Assembly: GCA_905212635.1 (NCBI GenBank)
Contig: CAJMFH010000011.1
Span: forward strand, 6,943-70,942
Length of the DNA stretch: 64,000 nucleotides
Direction of reading: 5' to 3'
DNA from: an uncultured Lachnoclostridium sp.
GTDB lineage: Bacteria > Bacillota > Clostridia > Lachnospirales > Lachnospiraceae
Every line of letters begins with the position of its first letter. Within the stretch, counting starts at the first letter, position 1. The position numbers and the translations under genes are program-made. The notes beneath the pieces were generated by a model. It did no database searches, was not told where the DNA came from, and worked only from the letters and a program-made list of their open reading frames with translations. This document shows positions 28,974-37,452 of the stretch, one piece after another.

Positions 28974-29002
28974 ATTATATACGGTCTCCAACTTTTTTTC
29001 AA
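28974..29002 (-). promoter_or_regulatory. Promoter of the LacI-GGDEF-EAL gene
   Basis: On the minus strand TTGAAA (28997-29002) and TATAAT (28974-28979) are spaced by 17 bp, about 47 bp before the start codon. Confidence 0.65.
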
Positions 29003-29067
29003 TCCTAAACACATAAACAATCGGTAAAGAAACAGTAAAGTCCTGAATCCTAACAAAATAATAATGC

Positions 29068-29096
29068 TTGACAGAGTGGTTTATAAATGATAAACT
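29068..29096 (+). promoter_or_regulatory. Promoter of the BlaI-M56 operon
   Basis: Perfect TTGACA at 29068-29073, 17 bp spacer, TAAACT at 29091-29096. The spacer and -10 box are inside the first operator palindrome. Confidence 0.75.
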
Positions 29097-29116
29097 AGGT
29101 TTATAAAAAGTAGACC
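29079..29116 (+). promoter_or_regulatory. Double BlaI-type operator
   Basis: Two palindromes with centres 20 bp apart. The first is GTTTATAAATGATAAAC at 29079-29095, a perfect inverted repeat covering the -10 box. The second is GGTTTATAAAAAGTAGACC at 29098-29116, with one mismatched pair. BlaI/MecI dimers bind paired dyads in this arrangement and repress their own operon. Binding by the adjacent protein is inferred. Confidence 0.7.
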
Positions 29117-29156
29117 GATATTGAGAAAGAAACTGTAGATCGAAAGGAGAAAGAGA

Positions 29157-29513
29157 ATGAGACAAAGTATTTTATCGGAAAGTGAAATGGCATTTGCGGA
29201 GATTGTGTGGGAAAATGCGCCGATCCGGTCGGGGGAACTTGTGAAATTATGTGAAGAGCGCCTGGGTTGGAAAAAATCGACGACGTATACTGTACTTCGA
29301 AATCTCTGTCAAGCGGGTATTTTCGAAAATGAAAATGCGGTTGTCGAGGTAAGGCAGACGAAAGAGGAATATCTGGCGAGTGAGAGTACGCAGATTGTCG
29401 AGAATCGTTTTGAGGGATCCATCTCTAAATTTGTCACTGCGTTTACCGGCAAAAAGAAATTGAGTAAAAAACAGATCGAAGAATTGAAGCGTATTATCGA
29501 GGAAAACGAATAA
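29157..29513 (+). CDS. BlaI/MecI/CopY-family repressor
   Basis: A 118-residue winged-helix repressor. The N-terminal half has the family pattern with SEMAFAEIVWENAPIRSGEL, and the recognition region GWKKSTTYTVLRNL. The C-terminal dimer region has FVTAFTGKKKLSKKQIEELK, where family members are cleaved or inactivated on signalling. AAAGGAGA precedes the ATG. It lies 12 bp before the M56 protease gene, forming the standard repressor-sensor pair, behind its own double operator. No beta-lactamase is nearby, so the output may be something other than resistance. Confidence 0.92.
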   Translation: MRQSILSESEMAFAEIVWENAPIRSGELVKLCEERLGWKKSTTYTVLRNLCQAGIFENENAVVEVRQTKEEYLASESTQIVENRFEGSISKFVTAFTGKKKLSKKQIEELKRIIEENE

Positions 29514-29525
29514 GGAGGAAGGCCG

Positions 29526-31655
29526 ATGAAAGAATGGATTGGGGAATTGTTCGGTGTACTTGGTACGAATGCATGGATCTCACACCTTTGGGATACGTGC
29601 GTCATGACAAGTGTGGTGATTCTGTTTTTACTTTTGATTCGTCCGCTGCTGAAGCGTCTGCCGCGTAGTGTGGCATATGTACTTTGGATCGTTGTGGCGG
29701 CGCAGATTTTGTGCCCGGTTTCAATTCAAGGCATTTACCGGGCGCTTCCCAGACAGGTGTCGGAGCAGGTCTACGAGGGAAAACAGGTATTAAAAATGGA
29801 AGAAATTTCCAATTCTTTGCGAGAGGCGAAACTGGCTGTCGGAAGGCAGGAAAAACAGACGACAGGGAAGGGAGAGCCGGTAAAGAACGAAGAATCGGTA
29901 CAGGAAGCAGGACAGACTGTGGCTGCAAAAGAAGTCCGGCACACAAAGCCGGTATTTACAGCGGCGCAGGGAGTTCTTGGCGTCTGGACGCTGGGGGTTA
30001 CGGCGTGTGTGCTTCTGCTGATCGTATCCTTGGTGCGGAACAAACGGCGTTTTGCGGATGCTATCCTGTGGAAAGATAATATTTATCTACATGAAGCGGT
30101 GGAAAATTCGTTTGTCGGCGGTATTATTGTGCCGAAGATCTACCTTTCGTCGAAACTGCGTGGAGAAGAGTGCGAAAGGGAGCGGGAATTGATCCTCTGT
30201 CATGAAAGAGTGCACATAAAGCGGCGTGATTATCTGATAAAGATTGTATGTTTTCTGGCATTTTCGGTACTTTGGTTCAATCCGCTCTGCTGGGCAGCGT
30301 ATCATTTCTTCGTGCTTGACATGGAAGTGTCGTGTGACGAAGCGGTCATACGCAGACTTGGTGTGCAGGCGAGGAAAGAATACTCGTATCTTCTTCTCAC
30401 GATGGCAGACAAGGGACGGCATGGCTGGTTCCAGGAACCGGCGTTCAGCATCCGTTCGGTAAAAGAGCGCATTGTGCGCGTGATGCGGTATGAAAAGCCA
30501 AAGCGCTTCATCAGCGTGGTATCGGTTGTGATCGTACTGCTTTGCAGCTGTGGGATTGCTTCGCAGCCGGAGACGGTGAAAAATCTTGTCAGCAAGGGCG
30601 AAGAAGATGCCGAAGTTACGGAATTTAAGGAGGAAGTTGTTGACCAGACACAGGAATTTACCGAATTTTCCCAAGGCGGCAGGCTGAACGTATACGAGTA
30701 TTGTGAAAATGTCGATGACGAAGGCACGTATTACAAACTTGCGGCATTGATGGATCAGCAGAAATTTGAAAAATTTATCAAACTGAAACGGGTGGACGGT
30801 ATCTGGAAAGAAGAAGACGTTCCGTGGAATCAGGCGCTGCTGGATTATATGAAAAAACTGGATAAATACTGGTATCCGTATATCAGTATTTTAGAGGGCG
30901 AGGACGGTCAGATCTATGTGGCACTGGAAAAATGGAGTGCGCCTTATGATGTGCAGGACTCAAAAGGCGAGAATTATGTCGTAGAAGATCGTTTGCTTCG
31001 TTACAACGCGGATAATGATCAGCTCATCAAGGTGAAAATTCCGCAGATATCAGCAAAAAAAGCGTATGGAAGAGAGGAGCAAAAGGGGATTGCCTCCAAC
31101 CGTTATCTGGCGGCAGGTGACAATAAGGTGCTTGTCGTCACGGCGGAAAAACTGTTTGGCTGGTATGATCTGACGACGGGAGAATGTATCAATCCAATGG
31201 AGGATCTGTGCAAAGAATGCCGGATGACGACTACCATCGCAAAGGGAGATGGCGTGATCGCATTGACATCCCAGCAAAACGGAAAAACGATTGACATCAA
31301 TGTGTATGATATGGACAGCGGAAAACTGGAGTATACGATTCCGACAGAAGTGGATATCAATGACTGGAAGAAAATGCAGGAAAATCTTCTTAACTTCTAT
31401 CAGCTTGACATCCGCAATGATACCATTTATTTTCTGACTCCTGACGGCGTGGACAAGGCAGAGATCGGAGAAGAAAAATGGAGTAAACTTATGGATCCGG
31501 AAACATCGCATGAATTTTATTTTTCGGAAAGCGATATGGCGACAGATGGCTTTATCGTAATCAGTGATTCCGAGTTTTATATTGATATGTATAAATTAAA
31601 GACAGGTTCTGAGGTCACACCGCAATGTTGCCGCTATACAAAAATAGGAAAATAG
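29526..31655 (+). CDS. BlaR1-like M56 metallopeptidase with a non-PBP extracellular domain
   Basis: A 709-residue membrane sensor. Helices are seen near residues 20-38, 48-64, 145-170, 238-262 and 328-345. The zinc site HERVH is at 226-230, and DMEVSCDEA supplies the third ligand, so the protease should be active. Unlike BlaR1, there is no penicillin-binding domain with SxxK after the last helix. Instead residues 350-709 carry beta-rich repeats with IWKEEDVPW (Trp427), similar to the lipoproteins at 9.2 and 10.4 kb. The inferred role is to sense an envelope signal and inactivate the BlaI-like partner. Confidence 0.88.
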   Translation: MKEWIGELFGVLGTNAWISHLWDTCVMTSVVILFLLLIRPLLKRLPRSVAYVLWIVVAAQILCPVSIQGIYRALPRQVSEQVYEGKQVLKMEEISNSLREAKLAVGRQEKQTTGKGEPVKNEESVQEAGQTVAAKEVRHTKPVFTAAQGVLGVWTLGVTACVLLLIVSLVRNKRRFADAILWKDNIYLHEAVENSFVGGIIVPKIYLSSKLRGEECERERELILCHERVHIKRRDYLIKIVCFLAFSVLWFNPLCWAAYHFFVLDMEVSCDEAVIRRLGVQARKEYSYLLLTMADKGRHGWFQEPAFSIRSVKERIVRVMRYEKPKRFISVVSVVIVLLCSCGIASQPETVKNLVSKGEEDAEVTEFKEEVVDQTQEFTEFSQGGRLNVYEYCENVDDEGTYYKLAALMDQQKFEKFIKLKRVDGIWKEEDVPWNQALLDYMKKLDKYWYPYISILEGEDGQIYVALEKWSAPYDVQDSKGENYVVEDRLLRYNADNDQLIKVKIPQISAKKAYGREEQKGIASNRYLAAGDNKVLVVTAEKLFGWYDLTTGECINPMEDLCKECRMTTTIAKGDGVIALTSQQNGKTIDINVYDMDSGKLEYTIPTEVDINDWKKMQENLLNFYQLDIRNDTIYFLTPDGVDKAEIGEEKWSKLMDPETSHEFYFSESDMATDGFIVISDSEFYIDMYKLKTGSEVTPQCCRYTKIGK

Positions 31656-31705
31656 GGTATAATAAAACATAAGAGAACGCAGCGAAAAAGAAAGCGAGGG
31701 TGATT

Positions 31706-33229
31706 ATGTCATTTAGTATTTTAGGAAAAGTCCGGGAGGCGGAGGAAGAACGGCAGGAATTTTATGATGACCTCAATCTGACGCAGTGGATCGAGGAGAT
31801 CAATGCGCAGCTTGGCATCTACGATCTGCGGGAGTTTTTCCGGCAGATGCCGGATGGAAAAGAAGAGATTCAATATCGTCAGGATGTGTTTCGGGAAATC
31901 GATGAAGAAATGGAAAATAAACTTACAGATTTTGTAAATTCGATCCGGCGGGCGCAGGAAAATGAAGCCTACATAAATTCGGAAACGGGAGAGCAGATCA
32001 CGGACGAACTCAGTAAGGCGCATTGGAAACTGGAAGTGGCGGTAATGTATTTTACGGCGGTGGATGAACTGATCGCATTTTTGGAAAACCGGGACTGCAA
32101 GGCGCGCGGCTGGCAGCAGTTTTTGGAGATGTGCAAAGCCGAGATGCAGAAGCCGGAGGTGAAAGCATATCATGATGCGGCGCTTTCGACCAGTGAGGAA
32201 CTGGGAAAACTGCGTTATAGTCTGCGGCTTGAGGGAGATCATATTGCCATCCTTCCTTCGGTGGTGGAAGACGATTATGTAAAGGATTTGTGTGAAAAAT
32301 ATCCGCAGATGATACAACATCCCGGAAAGATGGGAAACCTTTTGCCGGGAGGGAAAGCGGGTACTCCGCTCGAACAGCGAATTTTTAAATATTTGCAGAA
32401 AAAGTTTCCAAAACCGTTTAAAAAACTGGATGAATTTGGCAAACTTGAGCCACGCATTTATCAGACGGGGGTTATGCAGTTTCACAAGGAAATTTGTGTA
32501 TATCTCTCGATCCTTAAATTTCAGCACCATATGGAATATTTTCATTATGATTTCTGTATGCCGTCCTTTTCGGATACGGTATTTGAGGTGACCGGCGGCT
32601 ATGATCTTGCGCTGGCATTGAAAAACCAGAAAGAGGGAAAAGAGACGGTTGCGAACGATTATTATTATCGGGGAAAAGAGCGCTTTTTTGTTATAACGGG
32701 ACCAAATCAAGGGGGAAAGACGACGTTTGCGAGGGCGGCAGGGCAGCTTGTATATTTTTCCCTGATGGGATTTCCGGTGCCGGCAAAGCAGGCAGAACTT
32801 CCGCTTTTTGACGGATTGTTGACGCATTTTTCCGTAGAAGAGAGTATGCAGAGCGGCCGCGGTAAACTGAAGGAAGAACTGGTGCGTCTGTCCGGAATGA
32901 TGCACGCGGAGAAGCGGAATGTATTTGTTATCATCAATGAACTTTTCACGTCGGCGGCGACGTACGATGCGTATCATATGGGACGACGTGTGATCGACCA
33001 TTTTCTTGCCCGTGACTGCTACGGGATTTATGTCACACACATTGAAGAACTTGCGGAGGAAAATGAGCAGATCGTCAGTCAGGTGGCATCCCTGATCGAG
33101 GGAAATGTTAAAGTGCGGACGTTTAAGATCCGCCGGAAGAAAGCAGAGGGCAAAGGCTATGTTGAGCCGATTGTGGAAAAATATGGATTGACATACGCGG
33201 AGATAAAAAGGAGGATTCATCATGTTTGA
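31706..33229 (+). CDS. MutS-like ATPase (domain V family), first of a pair
   Basis: A 507-residue protein with a C-terminal MutS-type ATPase. The Walker A is TGPNQGGKTT near residue 332. The Walker B reads VFVIINELFTS, with Asn where MutS has Asp. The N-terminal 300 residues are helical with no mismatch-binding Phe-x-Glu domain, so it is not a canonical MutS. It overlaps the next MutS-like gene by 8 bp, and the Walker A sits at the same position in both, pointing to a duplicated pair working as a heterodimer. Start at ATG 31706, with GAGGG upstream. Function not known. Confidence 0.82.
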   Translation: MSFSILGKVREAEEERQEFYDDLNLTQWIEEINAQLGIYDLREFFRQMPDGKEEIQYRQDVFREIDEEMENKLTDFVNSIRRAQENEAYINSETGEQITDELSKAHWKLEVAVMYFTAVDELIAFLENRDCKARGWQQFLEMCKAEMQKPEVKAYHDAALSTSEELGKLRYSLRLEGDHIAILPSVVEDDYVKDLCEKYPQMIQHPGKMGNLLPGGKAGTPLEQRIFKYLQKKFPKPFKKLDEFGKLEPRIYQTGVMQFHKEICVYLSILKFQHHMEYFHYDFCMPSFSDTVFEVTGGYDLALALKNQKEGKETVANDYYYRGKERFFVITGPNQGGKTTFARAAGQLVYFSLMGFPVPAKQAELPLFDGLLTHFSVEESMQSGRGKLKEELVRLSGMMHAEKRNVFVIINELFTSAATYDAYHMGRRVIDHFLARDCYGIYVTHIEELAEENEQIVSQVASLIEGNVKVRTFKIRRKKAEGKGYVEPIVEKYGLTYAEIKRRIHHV

Positions 33230-34733
33230 CGTAGCACTTTTATATCCGGAAAAACAGCAGGGAGCGGCAAAACGTTATGGGATGCCGCAGGATATGAGCA
33301 AGGATTTGAATCTTCCGGTGATTCTTCGGGCAATGGCAAAAGAGGATGAGGAAATATTTACCAATTGTCAGCGCGTGCTTTTGTGCCCGGTTACGGATGA
33401 AACGACGCTTCGTTTCCGGCAGCAGATGGTGTCAGATGCTGTGGCGCATCCCGAATTTTACGAAGAAATGTACCGTATCGCGAAAGAGGCGATGCAGGAG
33501 ATCCATAAATATACGTCTAAAAAGACGAGCAATAAGGTTGTGCAGATCACGGAGTCTTTGGAACTGCTTCGGATCCTGTTAAAATATCTGAGTTATCTGA
33601 AAGAACATCTGCGGAGTGAACAGGCAGAAAAAGCAGATGGCATGTATCTGTTTACGACGAAATTCCGGCAATATTTTACGGATGAGTTTGCCCAAGATCT
33701 CGAACACCATATCGATGATATGTCGGTGCTGATGCAGGGGGGCAGACTGATCTTTACAGCTGGTGTGGCGGGTGGACTGAAATGCGGCGACGCGATGGTA
33801 AACCGCCTTGATCCGACGGATTACCGGAAAATGGGAAAATTTCGGAGAACACTGCGGTGGCTTGTCCTTCATCTGGCATCGCCGGAGGCGGTTTTTCTTA
33901 ATCAGGAAGCGCTAAAGCAGGATGCCATCCGGATGGAGGAAAATGGACTGCTGTATACGCAGGAAATTTACCGCGCCTTTTTGTATCAGTTTCAGGAGTT
34001 TTTCAGTCAGTTACAGATTCAGGTCGGTTTTTATGTCGGCTGTGCAAATCTTGGACGGAGCCTGCACAATCTAAAGATGAAAACGTGTTATCCGCGGGTG
34101 AACCGCGAAAAAGGATACATTGAATACCAGCATTTGTATGAGTTAGGACTTGCCCTTGATACCCTTAAAAATCCGGTGGACAATTCGATCACGGATTCCT
34201 GCCATCTCCATGTGATCAGTGGGGCAAACCAAGGTGGAAAATCGACCTTTTTGCGAAGTGTCGGGATTGCCCAGGTAATGATGCAGGCGGGAATGTTTGT
34301 CCCGGCGACGTATTTTGAAAGTCCGCTGTATGATAATATTTTGACACATTTTACCAGACGTGAGGACAGCAGCATGAACAGTGGGCGGCTGGACGAAGAG
34401 ATGAAGCGTGTGAACCGCATCGTGGATATGGTGACGGATCACAGTCTGATCTTCTTCAATGAGTCGTTTTCCAGCACAACGGAAAAAGAGGGAAGCCAGA
34501 TCGCAGAGCATATTATCCAGGCGATGTATGACAGCGGTGTGAGTGTATTTATGGTGACTCACCTTTTTGCCTTTGCCAGTCAGATGTATGTGAAAAATCT
34601 TTCGGGAGCAAGGTTTTTGAGCGCCGAGCGAAAGGAAGATGGCACGCGTACCTTTAAAATGATCGATCATGAGCCGACCGAGACAAGTTATGGATTGGAT
34701 CTGTACGCAGAGATCATAGAAAGAAAAGAGTAA
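33222..34733 (+). CDS. MutS-like ATPase (domain V family), second of a pair
   Basis: A 503-residue paralogue of the preceding gene. The Walker A SGANQGGKST lies near residue 333 and the Walker B SLIFFNESFSS again has Asn before Glu. A later signature VFMVTHLFAF matches the MutS H-loop region. AAGGAGGA inside the end of the upstream gene is the ribosome site. Both lack DNA-mismatch domains, so a role in ordinary mismatch repair is unlikely. A strong bidirectional terminator follows. Confidence 0.82.
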   Translation: MFDVALLYPEKQQGAAKRYGMPQDMSKDLNLPVILRAMAKEDEEIFTNCQRVLLCPVTDETTLRFRQQMVSDAVAHPEFYEEMYRIAKEAMQEIHKYTSKKTSNKVVQITESLELLRILLKYLSYLKEHLRSEQAEKADGMYLFTTKFRQYFTDEFAQDLEHHIDDMSVLMQGGRLIFTAGVAGGLKCGDAMVNRLDPTDYRKMGKFRRTLRWLVLHLASPEAVFLNQEALKQDAIRMEENGLLYTQEIYRAFLYQFQEFFSQLQIQVGFYVGCANLGRSLHNLKMKTCYPRVNREKGYIEYQHLYELGLALDTLKNPVDNSITDSCHLHVISGANQGGKSTFLRSVGIAQVMMQAGMFVPATYFESPLYDNILTHFTRREDSSMNSGRLDEEMKRVNRIVDMVTDHSLIFFNESFSSTTEKEGSQIAEHIIQAMYDSGVSVFMVTHLFAFASQMYVKNLSGARFLSAERKEDGTRTFKMIDHEPTETSYGLDLYAEIIERKE

Positions 34734-34736
34734 AAG

Positions 34737-34769
34737 AAAGGGATGCCCTCATCAAGAGAGCATCCCTTT
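34737..34769 (+). terminator. Bidirectional terminator
   Basis: AAAGGGATGC at 34737-34746 pairs perfectly with GCATCCCTTT at 34760-34769. It sits between the plus-strand MutS-like pair and the minus-strand lipoprotein gene. Confidence 0.85.
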
Positions 34770-34802
34770 TATGACGATGCGCTTTGCGGCACACATTGTA
34801 AA

Positions 34803-35411
34803 TTAATTTAATTTCTTTGCCAAGGCATTCCACTTATCATTTCCCAGTTTTTTCGTTACGGTAAGACTGGTGTCCAGATCGTAATTTGCATCGGAAAGGG
34901 AAACAGATCCGCTGCCGTGAAGCGCTTTGACATAATCTTTTGCGCTGGTTCCAAGTTTGATAAATTCTTCATCGGATACGTCGCCGGAACGTTCGGCAAG
35001 TGCTTCAATTTTTGCTCCGGTAACAAACATTTCCTTTGCAGTGTCTTTGTTTGATTTGGTGATTCCGTCTTTAATCACTTTATAGTCCTTGCGGATGGTG
35101 TCAGCAAGAGATTTCAAGGTGCTTACGGAAATGGAATCCGCACCCGTTATCTCATTTTTGGCATCCACTGCGGCATCTTCATATTCATCGGACACTTCAT
35201 CCCATGGGATGGCAACCGATGTGGATTTTTCCTCCGAATCGTCGGAAGAAGTATCCTGTGAATCCGAAGAAGTATCTGTCTGTGAACTGTCTGAGGATGT
35301 TGTGTCTGCTGATGCCTGAGTGTCTTGTGTATTATCTGAGGAACATCCTGCAAGCAGTGCTGCGGCAAAAATGCTGACAGCACATAATGATAAAAAGCGT
35401 TTTAACTTCAT
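34803..35411 (-). CDS. Ser/Asp/Thr-rich lipoprotein
   Basis: A 202-residue lipoprotein with lipobox AALLAGC. Residues about 25-65 are a low-complexity Ser/Asp/Thr/Gln spacer, followed by a mainly helical domain of about 135 residues, with TLKSLADTIRKDYKVIKDGI and a C-terminal KKLGNDKWNALAKKLN. A ribosome site GGAGGAG lies 5 bp before the ATG. No family is recognised. The long spacer suggests a domain held away from the membrane. Confidence 0.78.
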   Translation of the reverse strand: MKLKRFLSLCAVSIFAAALLAGCSSDNTQDTQASADTTSSDSSQTDTSSDSQDTSSDDSEEKSTSVAIPWDEVSDEYEDAAVDAKNEITGADSISVSTLKSLADTIRKDYKVIKDGITKSNKDTAKEMFVTGAKIEALAERSGDVSDEEFIKLGTSAKDYVKALHGSGSVSLSDANYDLDTSLTVTKKLGNDKWNALAKKLN

Positions 35412-35543
35412 ACTTGCTCCTCCTTATTTTTATAATAGTTCTTTTTAATAGTATATTGCTTTAGTTATATAGAGAATACCATATTTGAAAGGAAAATGCA
35501 AATGAAAAGCCGAAAATTTATGGAAAATTGAGAAAATACATGG

Positions 35544-35665
35544 TATAATGAAGCATGCTGAGGCATGCGCAGGTCATCAAGCTTCGCTTGGTGACATGAT
35601 ATAATGAAGCATACTGAGGTATGCGCAGGTCATCAAGCTTCGCTTGGTGACAAGATATAATGAAC
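35544..35665 (+). repeat. 56-bp tandem hairpin repeat (2.2 copies) upstream of azlC
   Basis: Units begin at 35544, 35600 and, partially, 35656, with an exact 56-bp period. Each full unit contains TATAAT and two hairpins. The small hairpin is GCATGCTGAGGCATGC in unit 1 and GCATACTGAGGTATGC in unit 2, so both arms changed together. The large hairpin GTCATCAAGC/GCTTGGTGAC with a TTC loop is identical in both. The repeat ends in a third TATAAT at 35656-35661, 44 bp before the azlC start. Confidence 0.9.
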
Positions 35666-35704
35666 AAAAAGAGAAAAAACAAAAGAGACGAGAAGGTAGA
35701 ACAA

Positions 35705-36391
35705 ATGGAAAAAAAGACCATCAAACATGCTTTTTATAAATCAATACCTATTCTGTGCAGCTATGTGTTTATGAGTATTGCTTATGGAATGATGATGCAG
35801 AAATCCGGTTTTGCGTGGTACATCTCGCTGGTGGCAAGTGCAGCGGTGTATACCGGCGCATTTCAGTTTGTGCTCATTACTTTTTTGAGCAGCGGTGCGT
35901 CTTTGATCACGGTGGCGCTCACGGCATTTTTGATGAACAGCCGCCAGAGTTTTTACAGTCTATCGTATCTTGACGACTTCAATGAGATGAAACACCGCAA
36001 ATGGTACATGGTTCAGACATTGACCGATGAAACCTATGCGGTCAACAGTACCCTGCATCTTCCGCGCAAAGAAAAGCAGGATACGATGTTTTTTATTGCC
36101 CTTTTCAGTCATCTCTACTGGATTTTTGGAAGCATTGTCGGGGGCGTGCTCGGACAGCTCATTCCGTTTCAGCTGGAGGGAATTGATTTTTGTATGACAG
36201 CGCTTTTTATCATTATTTTTATCGATCAATGGGAAAATTCCAAGGATCACAGACCGGCGATGACCGGAATGCTGATCGGAATTGCCTGCCTGTTTCTGTT
36301 TGGAAAATCGAATTTTATGCTGCCTGCACTTTTGGCAACTTCTGCGGTGCTTTTGCTATTTCAGGCGAAAGAAGGTGGCAGACATGAGTAA
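35705..36391 (+). CDS. azlC: AzlC family branched-chain amino acid exporter subunit
   Basis: The large subunit of an AzlCD-type exporter, 228 residues with about six membrane helices. The KHAFYKSIPILCSYVFMSIA start and the NSRQSFYSLSYL segment are typical of AzlC. An in-frame ATG at 35660 overlaps a TATAAT box and would add 15 basic residues; ATG 35705 gives the usual family length. Its end overlaps azlD by 8 bp. The 56-bp repeat array directly upstream may control it. Confidence 0.92.
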   Translation: MEKKTIKHAFYKSIPILCSYVFMSIAYGMMMQKSGFAWYISLVASAAVYTGAFQFVLITFLSSGASLITVALTAFLMNSRQSFYSLSYLDDFNEMKHRKWYMVQTLTDETYAVNSTLHLPRKEKQDTMFFIALFSHLYWIFGSIVGGVLGQLIPFQLEGIDFCMTALFIIIFIDQWENSKDHRPAMTGMLIGIACLFLFGKSNFMLPALLATSAVLLLFQAKEGGRHE

Positions 36392-36701
36392 TGTGTGGCT
36401 GATGATCGGACTTGGTGCTGCGATTACATTTTTTCTGCGTGCCTTTCCGTTTTTGCTCTTTCATGGCGAGCGGAAAATTCCTTCCTGGCTGGAAAAACTT
36501 GGGAAAAATCTGCCGCCGGCAATCATGGCAGTTCTGGTCGTTTACTGCCTGAAGGACGTGCGCGGAAATTTTACCCAGACCGGAATCTGGCAGCTTGCCG
36601 CCGGACTGGTCGTTGCAGTAACTTACAAATGGAAGCACAATACACTATTTAGTATACTGATCGGAACGATGGTATATATGGTTTTGTTGTGGGTGACGTA
36701 A
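36384..36701 (+). CDS. azlD: AzlD family branched-chain amino acid exporter subunit
   Basis: The small partner of AzlC, 105 residues with about four hydrophobic segments, including VWLMIGLGAAITFFLRAFPF and the conserved LGKNLPPAIMAVLVVYCL. The start at 36384 lies inside the end of azlC, an 8-bp overlap typical of this gene pair, so the two are translationally coupled. The family exports branched-chain amino acids or analogues. Confidence 0.92.
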   Translation: MSNVWLMIGLGAAITFFLRAFPFLLFHGERKIPSWLEKLGKNLPPAIMAVLVVYCLKDVRGNFTQTGIWQLAAGLVVAVTYKWKHNTLFSILIGTMVYMVLLWVT

Positions 36702-36733
36702 ACGGAGTTTTATATCAAAAAGGAGAAGGTTTT

Positions 36734-37075
36734 ATGCAAAATAAAAAGAGAGAAGATCAAGGATACATTATTTCCCTGATATTAACATTTGCGGCGCGTT
36801 CGGTGCAATTATTTTCCGCATTTCTGGGAAGCATGCTTCCGGAGGAGTTTCAGGATTCACTTCCCTCTGCGTTTGTTATGATTTTCATATGGTCTGCGCC
36901 AATCTGCCAGGCAGCGGCGGCTTTTGTTGCGATACGTTATATTCAGCGAAATCCGGATAAGCAAAAGCAGGGAGTGATCTGCCTGATCGTTGCACTGGTC
37001 TTTTTTACAGCAAACAGTTTTTTATCCATGATGTTGACAGGACTGGCAAGCTGGGACACATCGCATTTTGGATGA
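36734..37075 (+). CDS. Small membrane protein of unknown function
   Basis: A 113-residue protein with about three hydrophobic segments, including IISLILTFAARSVQLFSAFLG and a C-terminal GVICLIVALVFFTANSFL. AAGGAGAAGG lies a few bases before the ATG at 36734; the frame is open further back but without a ribosome site. The layout of a charged loop (RNPDKQKQ) followed by a hydrophobic C-terminus resembles the next gene, so the two may be distant paralogues. No function is recognised. Confidence 0.7.
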   Translation: MQNKKREDQGYIISLILTFAARSVQLFSAFLGSMLPEEFQDSLPSAFVMIFIWSAPICQAAAAFVAIRYIQRNPDKQKQGVICLIVALVFFTANSFLSMMLTGLASWDTSHFG

Positions 37076-37102
37076 TTTGCAGCAGAAAGGAGAGGATGTG
37101 CC

Positions 37103-37375
37103 ATGAATAGAAATTATAGTATGATCTGCTATATTGTTTCCTACATATTATCAATGACCTGTATGCCGGCAATGGTGACTGCCTGCCGGATAACGGATAC
37201 GATGATTCGGCAAAGGGGAGATGTGCTGGCGGTATGGCAGCTGCCTGCCATCATTTTAAGTGTGATTGCTATAGTGCAGCAGGAGAGAAAACAGGACCGC
37301 ACACTGGCGGTTATCAGCTTGGTATATGCGTTTATACTGGCGTTGTTTATCGGAGCGATGGTTATGTTCGGGTGA
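37103..37375 (+). CDS. Small membrane protein of unknown function
   Basis: A 90-residue protein with two or three membrane segments, and a loop QQERKQDRTLAV between them that parallels the loop of the previous gene. GAAAGGAGAGG is the ribosome site. The stop codon is inside a 7-bp perfect hairpin GGGTGAT/ATCACCC (37370-37387), which may be a weak terminator before spmA. Function unknown. Confidence 0.65.
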   Translation: MNRNYSMICYIVSYILSMTCMPAMVTACRITDTMIRQRGDVLAVWQLPAIILSVIAIVQQERKQDRTLAVISLVYAFILALFIGAMVMFG

Positions 37376-37452
37376 TCGGGATCACCCCTTGAGCCGCATA
37401 TTTTTCCAGCGTTCGGCGTATAATGTAAAAATGTGCAGCAGAGGGAAATTGC

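Noticed and set aside
31721..33223. A 500-residue open frame opposite the first MutS-like gene
   Set aside because: It is an antisense shadow with odd composition rich in Arg, His, Phe and Ile and no domain; the plus strand has clear ATPase motifs.
35544..35665. CRISPR array or insertion-sequence ends
   Set aside because: Units are contiguous without unique spacers and there is no transposase.
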